Positions 8,182 through 17,241 of a stretch of 64,000 bases of DNA are shown one piece after another; position 1 is the stretch's first letter; each line of letters opens with the position of its first letter. The stretch comes from Pontibacter deserti (GTDB taxonomy: Bacteria; Bacteroidota; Bacteroidia; Cytophagales; Hymenobacteraceae). The position numbers and the translations under genes were made by a program. Location of the stretch: positions 62,001 through 126,000 of the forward strand of contig NZ_JALPRS010000001.1 in NCBI RefSeq assembly GCF_023630255.1. Reading direction: 5' to 3'. The notes beneath the pieces are model-generated. The model ran no database searches, had not been told where the DNA came from, and saw only the letters and a program-made list of their open reading frames with translations.

Positions 8182-9450
8182 GTGCTTCCATTCTTCAACT
8201 TCACGAATAACTTACATGCTGAAAATCAATTGCTACACCTGCTGCATACCGTACCCGAAACAGAAATTGAAGTAGCGGAACGTACTGCCATTATCAGAGG
8301 AATGATTGGAAACTGGGCTATACTTGAACAGTTTACTTATCGCAGGCTTGATCTGCTGGAAGTGCATGCTTTCATGGATAATATGGCAGGGACAGGTGTG
8401 AGCAAACGTGAGGGCAAATTGATGAGATGGTTACGGCTGAAAGTGTTTGATTCAGAAAAAACCCAGTTGCAAGCAAAACTGGTGCAGCTAATCTTATTGC
8501 TGAATGGTTTGCAGCAGCAATACCTTAATCGCATGAATAGTGCTGTTTTTCCTGATAAATTTAAGTCTGATTTAAAATATGCTATAACATTTCTAAATAA
8601 ACTAAATCTGAAAATGCATTCAGAGCTTGTGCAGGAGCATAGGTTTCGTCTAGGAAGTATAGTTACTTTTTCAAAAATACTTTCCACACTTGACCCGCAG
8701 GAGATAACAGCTTTTTGGAAATTCTTCTTCTCTTTTGAAGCGCATTGGTCGGTAGCCAAAGCTATACAAACACACAGATTCACATTTGCTGCTTTTGAGG
8801 ATAATGGTTTTCAGATCACCGATTTTTATCACCCGGTTGTAAAAATGCCTGTTAAAAATTCTGTTGCGATAGATGCCGTGCAGAATGTGGTCTTACTCAC
8901 TGGCCCAAACATGTCGGGCAAATCTACCTTGCTTAAAGCTATAAGTTTATGTGTTTATCTTGCCAGAATTGGTTTTCCTGTGCCGGCTTCTGCCTGTACT
9001 GTTCCTTTTTTTCAGACAATTGCTGTAGCCATTAACCTGAATGATAACTTACATGATGGTTATAGTCATTTTATGGCGGAGATAAATAATCTGAAATCAG
9101 TGCTAGAGGCCACACACAGCGGGATGAAGTGTTTTGCCGTGTTTGATGAAATATTTAGAGGCACAAATGTAGACGATGCACTGGAAATAACACGCGCAAC
9201 TATAGATGGATTGGCAACCAAGAAGGGATCCTGTTTCTGGGTTTCAACACACTTGCTGCAACTCGAAGAACAGCTTAGTTCGGATAACAGAGAAAGTGTA
9301 CAGAAGTATTGTATAGAATGTTTGTTACAAAATGGAACACCTACCTTCACCTATAAACTTCAACATGGTTGGTCACAGTTAAAGATTGGTAAGATTTTTT
9401 TTGAAAAGGAGGGGCTAGGCAAACTCTTAGGAAGTACCGTAATTGCTTAA
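8182..9450 (+). CDS. MutS-family ATPase lacking the mismatch-recognition domain; start uncertain
   Basis: The 422-residue frame starting at GTG 8182 carries a MutS lever/clamp-like helical region (about 40-200) and the domain V ATPase: Walker A TGPNMSGKST (240-249), Walker B FAVFDE (D322, E323) and FRGTN. Domain I, with the mismatch-binding Phe-x-Glu, is absent, so this is a short MutS homologue rather than MutS1; it also lacks the Smr domain of MutS2. The frame is open back to 8131, but no ATG lies in it. A good ATG pair at 8147/8150 is in another frame, whose translation (MQVQDLRLRK) joins smoothly to DVLPFF after a one-base shift near 8179. A frameshift or sequencing error at the 5' end is therefore possible. 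The role is unknown beyond DNA-binding ATPase. Confidence 0.8.
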   Translation: MLPFFNFTNNLHAENQLLHLLHTVPETEIEVAERTAIIRGMIGNWAILEQFTYRRLDLLEVHAFMDNMAGTGVSKREGKLMRWLRLKVFDSEKTQLQAKLVQLILLLNGLQQQYLNRMNSAVFPDKFKSDLKYAITFLNKLNLKMHSELVQEHRFRLGSIVTFSKILSTLDPQEITAFWKFFFSFEAHWSVAKAIQTHRFTFAAFEDNGFQITDFYHPVVKMPVKNSVAIDAVQNVVLLTGPNMSGKSTLLKAISLCVYLARIGFPVPASACTVPFFQTIAVAINLNDNLHDGYSHFMAEINNLKSVLEATHSGMKCFAVFDEIFRGTNVDDALEITRATIDGLATKKGSCFWVSTHLLQLEEQLSSDNRESVQKYCIECLLQNGTPTFTYKLQHGWSQLKIGKIFFEKEGLGKLLGSTVIA

Positions 9451-9500
9451 ACTATAAAAGCTGAAGACACATCTGTATCAACTCTTACAACTGGACTAAA

Positions 9501-9809
9501 TTAACTAACATACTGCTTTATAACCTGCGCTAACTGGTTACCCGGCAACGCACCTGACTGTCGCCAGACAGCCTGGCCTTTATGGAAAAGTATAAACGTA
9601 GGCACACCCTGCACACGGTACTGTGAGGCGGCAGCCTGATTGTTATCCACGTTCACTTTTATCACCTTCAGCTTACCCGAAAACTCCGAAGCCACCTGTT
9701 GTATAACTGGGTTCATGGCTTTGCAGGGGCCGCACCAGTCAGCATAAAAATCAACTAAAACCGGCATGCCCGGGCTACTGATCAGTTCGTTAAAAGATTT
9801 CTTAGCCAT
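9501..9809 (-). CDS. trxA: Thioredoxin
   Basis: This is a 102-residue cytosolic thioredoxin. The active site is WCGPCK (C26 and C29), the cis-proline is in GVPTF, and the buried Asp is in LVDFYADW. No signal peptide is present and the length is that of a single thioredoxin fold. It reduces protein disulfides using thioredoxin reductase, which is not in the window. It sits 55 bp downstream of the MFS gene on the same strand and may be co-transcribed with it. The name is by family; a genome may hold several paralogues. Confidence 0.92.
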   Translation of the reverse strand: MAKKSFNELISSPGMPVLVDFYADWCGPCKAMNPVIQQVASEFSGKLKVIKVNVDNNQAAASQYRVQGVPTFILFHKGQAVWRQSGALPGNQLAQVIKQYVS

Positions 9810-9864
9810 AGTTTCTCAGGTTTTGTGGTTTATACTTACGAACCAACTCCGGAAAAGTATAAGC

Positions 9865-11118
9865 CTAGCCAACAGTCTTGATGTAGCGCACTGCCCAAAT
9901 AGTTACAAGCGTAATGAGACACGCCAGCACACCATCCCAGTTAAAATGCAGCAACTTGCCATCCGCAGCTTCCTGCACAATTAACCCTGATAAAAATGCT
10001 GCCACCCCCGCACTTAACTGCTGCACAGATGAATTGATGCTCATAAAACTGCCGCGCAGTTTAGGCTCTACGCTGGAAGTAATAAGTGACATAGCTGGTA
10101 CAAACCGGGCTCCAAAGAAGATGAAGAACACCGTGGTAACCATAAGTGCCATATAATGAGGTACTGGTGGCAGATTCGTAATCAGTAAAATAGGTATAAG
10201 CGAAAGTAATGCTGAAATAATAAACACTTTGTGCTTACCATGCTTATCTGCCAGGCGGCCTGCCCATTGCGAAGTAAACACGGTAGCAATACCACCAAAC
10301 AAATAAATATAGCTTAGCTCAGTTTCAGAGAAGCCCACATTGGCTACCATATAAGGGCTTATGAACGGAACCACCAAAAATCCTGACATCGTAAGCGTGA
10401 TCATCAAAGCCATGGCCCATTGCAGGTTTCGTTTTTGCAGGATCTCTTTTAGTACCAGGAAAGGGTTTTGCTTGACCGCATTGGTGAGGTGGCCACGCAT
10501 AGGAGGGAGCAGTTTAAAAGATGCCAGTAATACCAGGAAGCTCAAACCAGCCAGTAAGTAAAATGGCGCATGCCAGCTCGAGATGCTGGCTAAGTATAAA
10601 CCAACCGGCACACCTGCAATAGAAGCCACCGAAAAAGCAGCCATTACCTTACCTGTTGCAGCCCCACGTCTTTCTTCGGGTATGGCATCGCCGATTACGG
10701 CAAGTATAAGGGCACCCAGCACACCACCAAAAGCACCGGCCACCACACGCGCCACCAACAGCAACGTATAACCGGGTGCAAGCGCGCAGGCTAGTGTGCC
10801 AAGCGTAAAGCCAAGGTATAAGCCCAGCATGGCATGTTTCCTGTCGAACCTGTCGATAAAGAGTGCGCTAAGAAAACCGGCTACTGCAGCACTAAACGTA
10901 TAAGCTGAAACCAGCAAACCGAACTCACTTGGTGAAATGTTGAACACGCGCATCAGTTGTGGTCCCAACGGCATCATGATCACGAAGTCCATCATATGCG
11001 TAAACTGGATGGCAGCCAATGTAAAGATCAGCAGTCCTTCGCGTATTTCTTTTTTAGGAACCAGCACCTCAGCTTCCGGTGCGGCAATATCTGTATCTTG
11101 GTTCTGATGCATTTTCAT
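9865..11118 (-). CDS. Major facilitator superfamily transporter (drug/sugar efflux type)
   Basis: This 417-residue protein has about 12 hydrophobic segments. The first helix starts near residue 28 after a polar N-terminus, and the loop 2-3 motif A appears as FIDRFDRKHAML. The helix-5 motif (GVPVGLYLAS region) and the DHA1-like layout suggest a proton-coupled exporter. The upstream sequence read leftward has a TACATTTG (-7-like) box about 40 nt before the start. The substrate cannot be told from sequence. It diverges from the HNH-domain gene at 11260. Confidence 0.88.
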   Translation of the reverse strand: MKMHQNQDTDIAAPEAEVLVPKKEIREGLLIFTLAAIQFTHMMDFVIMMPLGPQLMRVFNISPSEFGLLVSAYTFSAAVAGFLSALFIDRFDRKHAMLGLYLGFTLGTLACALAPGYTLLLVARVVAGAFGGVLGALILAVIGDAIPEERRGAATGKVMAAFSVASIAGVPVGLYLASISSWHAPFYLLAGLSFLVLLASFKLLPPMRGHLTNAVKQNPFLVLKEILQKRNLQWAMALMITLTMSGFLVVPFISPYMVANVGFSETELSYIYLFGGIATVFTSQWAGRLADKHGKHKVFIISALLSLIPILLITNLPPVPHYMALMVTTVFFIFFGARFVPAMSLITSSVEPKLRGSFMSINSSVQQLSAGVAAFLSGLIVQEAADGKLLHFNWDGVLACLITLVTIWAVRYIKTVG

Positions 11119-11259
11119 AGTTTATAGTTCAGGCAAAGCAGGGTGGCAAATGTACAAATTATACATACGGAATATGTGGTAGGCGCACTTATACTTTAGC
11201 ACGAAAGCGTATAAAACCTGCAGCAATAGATAAATGTTTAGTAAAATAAAGTATAGCCT

Positions 11260-11556
11260 ATGCCAGGTAAAAAGGAGGAGCATTTTTGTGAGCTGTGCGG
11301 ACGCGAAGTGCAGCATGTGTCGAGGCATCATCTGGTGCCCCGTGAAGAGGGCGGCCGCTATGGTGCAACTGCCGACTTGTGTCAGCCTTGCCATAGTACC
11401 TTACACCTTACCTTTACCAACCGCGAGCTAGCCATACTTTACAACTCTATACCTGCACTGCAACAGGCCGAGCCGCTACAGAAATACCTGAAATGGGTAA
11501 AAGGCAAGCGCCTGGAGCGTATTACTAACCGCCGTGGCCGTAATAAAAAGAAGTAA
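11260..11556 (+). CDS. Small HNH-endonuclease-like protein
   Basis: This 98-residue protein has a treble-clef HNH pattern: CELCG near residue 10, RHHLVPR around 22-28 carrying the general-base His, then LCQPCHSTLH around 44-53. The two CxxC pairs would bind structural zinc and the HH...H set would form the beta-beta-alpha-metal site. The C-terminus is very basic (RRGRNKKK), consistent with nucleic-acid binding. Stand-alone HNH proteins of this length are common in Bacteroidota, mostly uncharacterised. It diverges from the MFS gene with 141 bp between them and has no toxin-immunity or restriction partner nearby. Confidence 0.75.
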   Translation: MPGKKEEHFCELCGREVQHVSRHHLVPREEGGRYGATADLCQPCHSTLHLTFTNRELAILYNSIPALQQAEPLQKYLKWVKGKRLERITNRRGRNKKK

Positions 11557-11639
11557 ACTTATACTTGAAGTAACGACTATCCTGTAATCAGTAAGCTACA
11601 ATTTTGCTTCTCTGTTGCCAGTTTCAGACCTTTATACTT

Positions 11640-12701
11640 ATGAGCAAAAAGCAGTTTATACCTTTCTCGGAATTAAAAGATAAAAAAGCCATTATAGTTG
11701 ACAGCACCCACCCGAACGGGCTTATACTTTCACATTGGCGCGGCGCACCTACCCCTAACGAGATACGAGGTGACACCAGCGCAGCTATTGTGTTAAATGC
11801 AATTCACCAGAATGTTGCCGGACTGGACTTGCCTTATGTAACTGCCAACCATTTTGATATAGACGGATTTGTAGGTGTATGGAGTTTGCTGAATCCTGAA
11901 CTGGCACTGGAGCATGAAGAACTGCTGCGCCAGATGGCTTTGATAGGAGACTTCCGGGAGTTGGACCTGAACCACCCGCTGGCTGGCGAAGCGCTGAAAC
12001 TGATTTGCTGGATCAATGCCCGAGAGCGCGAACTGTTTTACAAGCCTTTTGCTGCCGACGAGATGGAAGAAAAGGAAGTAGCGCAGTGCGTGAAAAAGTT
12101 TGAGTATTTCCTGCCACGATTTAAACAGGTACTAAAAGACCCGGACTGGGAACGTGGCGCCTGGGAAGATGAAGTTGGAGATGTATTGCTCGGTTACCGT
12201 ACCATGTATAGCCCGGCTACCAAACTTACACGCCATCCAGAGATCGGACTTATTATCATAGAAACACCCGAACCTGTACATTATTATGCCCTGTTCAGCC
12301 GCACGGCCGGATTTGACATTGTTTTGACTTGTTATGACAATAACCGCTACGAGTTAGAGTATAAGTATACCACCTGGGTAGATATTGCCTCAAGACCAAC
12401 ATTGCCACGCTTACCTATGGCTGCGCTTGCCGCTAAACTGGATGCCTTGGAGCAATCTAACTATACCTGGACGTATGATTCTGTAACTGAAACCGGTCCA
12501 CTGCTACGGCTTGATGGCGAAAACTTAAACCGGGAGGAAGCCTACGACAATCCCACGCAGCGTAAAATCTATAGTTCAAGTATACCTGTATCAGTGTTAA
12601 AAGTGGAGGTGGTGCAGCATTACCGTGAGGCCTATAAAGGTATAATGCCAAAGTATAACTGGTCCTGGAAAGAAGTAAAGGCGTTAGGGCAGGAAGTATA
12701 A
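11640..12701 (+). CDS. Uncharacterised protein, possibly DUF6687 family
   Basis: I chose the ATG at 11640 (MSKKQFIPFSELKDKK) over an in-frame start 36 bp upstream because the upstream residues are hydrophobic and non-conserved in character; the product is 353 residues. It is soluble, with no signal peptide or membrane segment. A conserved-looking HFDIDGFVGVWSLLNPE stretch (about residues 75-91) resembles the DUF6687 family and faintly recalls the acidic metal motif of DHH phosphoesterases, but no other DHH motif is visible. No operon partner is evident. The function is unknown and the family assignment is from memory of the motif. Confidence 0.6.
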   Translation: MSKKQFIPFSELKDKKAIIVDSTHPNGLILSHWRGAPTPNEIRGDTSAAIVLNAIHQNVAGLDLPYVTANHFDIDGFVGVWSLLNPELALEHEELLRQMALIGDFRELDLNHPLAGEALKLICWINARERELFYKPFAADEMEEKEVAQCVKKFEYFLPRFKQVLKDPDWERGAWEDEVGDVLLGYRTMYSPATKLTRHPEIGLIIIETPEPVHYYALFSRTAGFDIVLTCYDNNRYELEYKYTTWVDIASRPTLPRLPMAALAAKLDALEQSNYTWTYDSVTETGPLLRLDGENLNREEAYDNPTQRKIYSSSIPVSVLKVEVVQHYREAYKGIMPKYNWSWKEVKALGQEV

Positions 12702-12845
12702 GTTAGCACCAGTTTCTTTAGGTTGATGCATGTCTTGTAAGGTGATTGTTATCACTTTTGATTTTTTTCCGTTTATCAGATTTGGCAGGTTGCGTATACA
12801 TAGCAATCTTAGCATATAAATGAACTACATGCTCAACTAAAACTC

Positions 12846-13697
12846 ATGAAAAAGATACTCTGCCCAACCGATTTCTCTAAAACTGCCGCCAAGGCCTTAG
12901 ATTATGCTATTTATATTGCCCGCAAATCTGGCGCCCACCTTTCGTTGCTGCACGTGGTGCACCTGCCTATAGTAGATACTTCAGAAACAGCGTTGGTGGC
13001 CAGCGAACTTTTAGGAGAGCAGATACGGGATGCAGGTGAGCGCCTGAAAGCAATGGTGATGCAGATTGAAGAAATGCATGGTGCTAACCGCAGCGGCGAG
13101 TTTACCTGCGATTACATCATTAAAGAAGCATTGCTGACAGACCTGGCGGAACATCTTACCAAAAACGAAGGCTACGGACTTATTGTAATGGGAACAACCG
13201 GTGGCGGAAATGCCCTTGAAGAACTCCTGATCGGCAGCAACACAGAAGCGGTGGTAGAAGAGGTAAGAACCCCTTTGCTGGCAGTACCTGCACATGCCAA
13301 GGCTCCGGATTTTACCAGAATTGTATATGCTACAGACTATATACCCGAAGACTTAACAGCCCTGCACGAAGTAGTGGAATTTGCCAACATTTTTGGCGCC
13401 TGCATAGATCTGGTGCACGTATCTAAAACGCCATCTTCTGAATCGAAAGAACGTGCAGATAGCTTCTGGAATGAGGTAATGCAGAAGTTTCCGAGTGCTA
13501 CAATGTGTATGAAAGAAGTTGTGAATAAGCACTTGGACGAAGGTTTAAAAACCTATTTTGAAGAGGAAAATGCCAGTGTTTTAGCTATATTAAGAAGAGA
13601 CAGAGGCTTTTTTGCAGAAATGTTCTCACAACGTCTCGCCGACCGGATGACTTACAAGGCAGAAGTACCTTTGCTGATCTTACATGAAAGAAAATAA
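12846..13697 (+). CDS. Tandem-domain universal stress protein
   Basis: This 283-residue protein holds two UspA-like domains, about 1-145 and 150-283. The first has the ATP-binding signature G-2x-G-9x-G-S in GTTGGGNALEELLIGS and starts with the usual KKILCPTDFS strand. The second (RIVYATDY start) lacks a clear nucleotide loop and may be structural. Such two-domain proteins respond to energy or oxidative stress in the cytosol. The gene is monocistronic, 144 bp after its neighbour, and ends in a hairpin terminator shared with the convergent lipoprotein gene. Confidence 0.88.
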   Translation: MKKILCPTDFSKTAAKALDYAIYIARKSGAHLSLLHVVHLPIVDTSETALVASELLGEQIRDAGERLKAMVMQIEEMHGANRSGEFTCDYIIKEALLTDLAEHLTKNEGYGLIVMGTTGGGNALEELLIGSNTEAVVEEVRTPLLAVPAHAKAPDFTRIVYATDYIPEDLTALHEVVEFANIFGACIDLVHVSKTPSSESKERADSFWNEVMQKFPSATMCMKEVVNKHLDEGLKTYFEEENASVLAILRRDRGFFAEMFSQRLADRMTYKAEVPLLILHERK

Positions 13698-13700
13698 AAA

Positions 13701-13724
13701 AAGCCCCGAAAGGGGCTTTTTCTT
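13701..13724. terminator. Bidirectional terminator
   Basis: AAGCCCC / GGGGCTT stem with a GAAA loop, A-tract on the left and T-tract on the right. It fills the 26-bp gap between the convergent USP and lipoprotein genes. Confidence 0.85.
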
Positions 13725-14128
13725 TATCTGATCTTTTTGTCGTCGAATATATCACCTAACTCTTTACTGCACACTTCGCAGTTATAGCGCCCGAATTCTT
13801 CTATAGCACGTTGTAACGATACATTCCGCTTTGTGCCTTTGCAGTCCGTAAATACCTTACATCCTCCGTCTTTGTGAAATACATCATCGTTCCCATTATC
13901 GCATACAAAAACCCTAGTGCGCTCTGAACCAGGCGGTATAATGTAAAACTTAGGAGCCGGACGGCGCTGAACTCTATCAGCGGCAGCGGTGGTTTGCTCC
14001 ACAGCAGTAGTTGTGGTCTCTTGTTGCTCTGAAGGCTGGCAACCTGCTAAAAACGTGCTGCAAAGTATAAAAAATGCAAAGGCATTACCTGTTAAAGTAG
14101 GTAAACGTTTGGTTGTTTTCTTGTGCAT
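13724..14128 (-). CDS. Small lipoprotein with a Cys/His-rich C-terminal domain
   Basis: The start is set at the ATG at 14128 (MHKKTTKRLP), giving 134 residues and a good lipoprotein signal with lipobox FLAGC (C30); an ATG 21 bp upstream only lengthens the leader. After a Thr/Gln/Ala-rich linker (about 32-65) comes a compact domain with the pattern C-x6-V-F-H-x4-C-x5-C and a final CEVC. The same pattern ends the neighbouring thermonuclease lipoprotein, so the domain has been duplicated or shared. Its function is not known to me; metal or cell-wall binding is possible. Confidence 0.7.
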   Translation of the reverse strand: MHKKTTKRLPTLTGNAFAFFILCSTFLAGCQPSEQQETTTTAVEQTTAAADRVQRRPAPKFYIIPPGSERTRVFVCDNGNDDVFHKDGGCKVFTDCKGTKRNVSLQRAIEEFGRYNCEVCSKELGDIFDDKKIR

Positions 14129-14169
14129 ATTAAATAGGAAATCCTGCAAATATAAAGATAGTTTTAATC

Positions 14170-14994
14170 TCAGCTACAGGTTTTATCAGCCCGCCTGTTA
14201 TACCTCTGAATAGCAGTGGCTTCTGTTATGGTTAGCACTTCAACTTTGCAGCGCTTAAGAACTGAACAATTTTTGGTAAGATGGTAAACACTTGAGCCAG
14301 TGCTGTTACAGATGTATACATTGCGCGTAGTGGCTCCAGCAGGTAAGGCAGCAGGAGTAGTGGCTATTTTCTTATTAGCTGAAGCTGTTCTTTTATCTTT
14401 TCTATAGTCCCAGGGTGGGGTAGGGTTTGGTGCTGCCCACAGACCCCGTTTAAATCTGCGTGCATCCACTTCCAGGTTTGCAAGGTTCTGGTCTTTAGAA
14501 TAAGCCTTGTAGTGCCAGGCAAAACCATTCTTCACAAGCTCTTCGTTCAGGTTGCGCCCATCCGGAAGTATAATAGTGCCTACTGTGCGGCCATAGCGGT
14601 CTTTGTTATGCTCTATCAGGCGTACTGTTTTACCGAAAGCTAAATCTGAAGTAAACTGGCGGGCTCGCTGGCCAAAGTCCTGGGTTTTCTCAGGGCTGTC
14701 AACGCCATAAAGTCTTACTTTTATAGTTTGGCCGTTACGGAGCAGCTCTATAGTGTCACCATCTTTTATGGCTACCACTTTATCGCCGGCAGTAGTAGAA
14801 GGTGTTACAACGGCTGTATTTTCTGAGGCCGGTGCGGATTGGGTTTCGGGTGTTGGAGTGGTATTTTCCTGCTGCGTTTGTTCCTGATTTGCCCTTTGGC
14901 GTTGGCGGTATTGTTCCTGTGCTTCTTCTCTGTCGGTTTGTTTACAGGCAAGGGTACAGCATAAGGCAAAGTATAAAAATAGGATGCGGAGCAT
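14170..14994 (-). CDS. Staphylococcal-nuclease-like lipoprotein with extra Cys/His domain
   Basis: This 274-residue protein starts with a lipoprotein signal (lipobox TLAC, C17), then a Gln/Thr-rich linker (20-70). The SNase domain (about 72-190) keeps the catalytic set: R94 in VRLYGVD, E102 in SPEKTQ and R136 in DRYGRTVG. It should be a Ca2+-dependent DNase/RNase held on the outer membrane. The C-terminal 50 residues form a second domain, C-x6-V-Y-H-x4-C-x5-C, matching the end of the downstream lipoprotein. The two genes are 42 bp apart on one strand and are probably co-transcribed. Confidence 0.88.
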   Translation of the reverse strand: MLRILFLYFALCCTLACKQTDREEAQEQYRQRQRANQEQTQQENTTPTPETQSAPASENTAVVTPSTTAGDKVVAIKDGDTIELLRNGQTIKVRLYGVDSPEKTQDFGQRARQFTSDLAFGKTVRLIEHNKDRYGRTVGTIILPDGRNLNEELVKNGFAWHYKAYSKDQNLANLEVDARRFKRGLWAAPNPTPPWDYRKDKRTASANKKIATTPAALPAGATTRNVYICNSTGSSVYHLTKNCSVLKRCKVEVLTITEATAIQRYNRRADKTCS

Positions 14995-15039
14995 ATACAG
15001 GAAGTTTAACTAGTATACTTAATACAGGTTATTGTAGTT

Positions 15040-17040
15040 CTACACCAGCTCTGCAGTGTGTAACTTGGGAGTAGCGACTGTAGTTTGCACAAGCGCAGGT
15101 AAAGTAAATTTAAAGGTGCTGCCCTCGCCTGGGGAGCTTTCAACCCATATCTTGCCGTTGTTGCACTCTATGAAATCCTTGCATAACGCTAGTCCAAGTC
15201 CGCTTCCTTTTTCTTTTGCTGTGCCTAGCGTAGTAAGGCTACGAAGCCCAAACAGACGTGCCTGATTTTCGTCGCTTATACCAGTACCTGTATCGCGCAC
15301 CGCTACCTGCAGCATGTTATTTTCTACTAACTCTGTTTCTATGGTTATAATATCATCCTGATTACTGAATTTTATGGCATTCGCGATGAGGTTACGAAGC
15401 ACAAGCATAACCATATCTGTATCCGCGAGGGCACATAATTCCGGATCTGCGAGGTTGTGCAGGGTTATACCTTTACGCTGTGCCGGCAGCTCCAGCACTT
15501 TTATACTTTCCTCGGTTAATTTCTTAATACTGATGTTGTTGGTTTTAACACAAGTGCCCTGCATCTGCGACCTGGCCCAGAGAAGTAGATTATCTACTAA
15601 CCAGAGTGTGTTCTCCTGTTGGTTTTCCAGCTGTTTGGCAAAGTATACAAACTTATCTTCTGTTACCTTGCCCATTGCCAGCACCTGCAGCAACGATTTC
15701 AGTGAGAGCAGCGGGCCGCGTAAGTCATGGGCAACTATAGAGAAGAGCTTGTCTTTTAACTGGTTTAATTTTTCCAGTTCTTCTTTCTGGTCTTTAAGTA
15801 TAAGCGCCTGGGCTGCCAGTTCGTTTTTCTGTTGCTTAATGTTTTCGCTATACCGGCTCACTTTTCTATTCTTTACGTTAAGCTGTTTGTTCATGCGCTT
15901 CATACGCTGGTTGCCCCGGTATATCAGCACAACTACAGTTAATGCAAGAGCCAGTAGCCCGATTGTGGTATACTGAATAATGGTTTTATGTTCGATCTCC
16001 TGTTCGTGCAGCTCGTGTTCGGCTAGTAGTTTCAGGTTCTCTTTTTCTTTCTGAGCAGTCTCATATTTTACCTGTAAGCTGGTGGTCTGCCGGGTAATTT
16101 CCTCGTTGTTAATGCTATCGCTGTAAGCTACAAATTGGTTAAGGTAGCGGTAAGCCTGCTCATAATTTCCTGTCTGGCTGTAAATTGTATGAAGCACTTC
16201 AGCTGATATTTTTGCTTCTGCCTTCGAATGTAATTTCTCAGCCAGGTTTAAGCTTTTAAGTCCGAATGCAATGGCTTTTTCAGAATTTTTTAGCCCCTGA
16301 TATGTTTCAGCGAGCCCACGGAAAGCGTAGATCCGGTCGTGCAGATTATTTGTTTCTATGGTTAACGCTAAACCACGTTGCAGGTAGTGCAGTGCCTGAT
16401 CATACTGACCAAGTTTCTGATAGGCATCTCCAATATTTATAAGGCTTATAACGGTACCTTTTAGGTCTTTTGCTTTTTCTTTCAGCGGAAGCGCCCTCAG
16501 GAAGTATGTTAAAGCGGTATCAAAGTTTTTCTGGCGCAGGTGTACAATACCTATATTATTTAAAGCACGGCTAATAGATAATGGATCATGAATTTTGTTA
16601 GCTAAATGAAGTGCCTTATTATAATAAATAAGCGCTTTTTTATAGTTGTGCTGGTTGTTGTAAATGTTGCCAATATTATTGTAGCTCGCGCTCAGGCCGG
16701 CTGTATCTGCTAACACCTCGCGCAGTTTTATGGCTTTGTAGTAATAGTCTGCTGCAGTATTGTAGTCTCCTAAATTGTAGAAGCCGGCTCCTGTATTATT
16801 ATACGCCTGAGCGAGCAGTGGTTTATCATTCAGTTTACTGGCAATCTGAATAGCTTCTTTGCCATAGGCTACAGACTGTTTTGGGTTGGAGTACCATTGG
16901 GCTTTGCTAAGTTCGTTTAATTCTTCGGCCTTATGGTGTTGTGCCACCTTCTGATGACTTGTCGGAACGTGTGCATTAGCAGCCTTTGAGTCGGGCACTA
17001 TAATGAGCAGGAAAATTCGGACAAGTAGAAGTGTAATCAT
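15040..17040 (-). CDS. TPR-containing membrane sensor histidine kinase
   Basis: This 666-residue protein starts with a hydrophobic signal or anchor segment (1-20). About seven tetratricopeptide repeats follow (about 40-320, with repeated NNIGNIY/NNIGIVH-like helices) in the periplasm, then a membrane helix (about 353-373), a coiled coil (about 380-435), HisKA with the box FSIVAHDLRGP, and a HATPase_c domain (NLIANAIKFS, DTGTGIS, GSGLGLAL). This architecture is common in Bacteroidota, where the TPR region is thought to read a protein or envelope signal. No response regulator is adjacent, so it is an orphan kinase here. An in-frame response-regulator domain is absent. Confidence 0.9.
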   Translation of the reverse strand: MITLLLVRIFLLIIVPDSKAANAHVPTSHQKVAQHHKAEELNELSKAQWYSNPKQSVAYGKEAIQIASKLNDKPLLAQAYNNTGAGFYNLGDYNTAADYYYKAIKLREVLADTAGLSASYNNIGNIYNNQHNYKKALIYYNKALHLANKIHDPLSISRALNNIGIVHLRQKNFDTALTYFLRALPLKEKAKDLKGTVISLINIGDAYQKLGQYDQALHYLQRGLALTIETNNLHDRIYAFRGLAETYQGLKNSEKAIAFGLKSLNLAEKLHSKAEAKISAEVLHTIYSQTGNYEQAYRYLNQFVAYSDSINNEEITRQTTSLQVKYETAQKEKENLKLLAEHELHEQEIEHKTIIQYTTIGLLALALTVVVLIYRGNQRMKRMNKQLNVKNRKVSRYSENIKQQKNELAAQALILKDQKEELEKLNQLKDKLFSIVAHDLRGPLLSLKSLLQVLAMGKVTEDKFVYFAKQLENQQENTLWLVDNLLLWARSQMQGTCVKTNNISIKKLTEESIKVLELPAQRKGITLHNLADPELCALADTDMVMLVLRNLIANAIKFSNQDDIITIETELVENNMLQVAVRDTGTGISDENQARLFGLRSLTTLGTAKEKGSGLGLALCKDFIECNNGKIWVESSPGEGSTFKFTLPALVQTTVATPKLHTAELV

Positions 17041-17194
17041 CAGGAGTAACGTTGTAAAGTTTGTTTTGTGTCGGAAGTATAGGCGGCTTTAACTTAGCAA
17101 ATATAATATTTTAGCAATACAAAAGCATTGCTATATTGTTGTTTTAATGTACTTTAAAAAAGTAGTTTTAGGATAATTTGAAGTATAAAAAGAA

Positions 17195-17222
17195 AAGCCC
17201 TTCACGCAGGTGAAGGGCTTTT
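17195..17222 (-). terminator. Terminator of the PD40-amidohydrolase gene
   Basis: An 11-bp perfect stem AAGCCCTTCAC / GTGAAGGGCTT with a 4-nt loop lies just beyond the stop codon at 17242 of the leftward gene, followed on the minus strand by TTTTCTTTTT. Confidence 0.85.
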
Positions 17223-17241
17223 ACAATTTGATAACTAAAGA

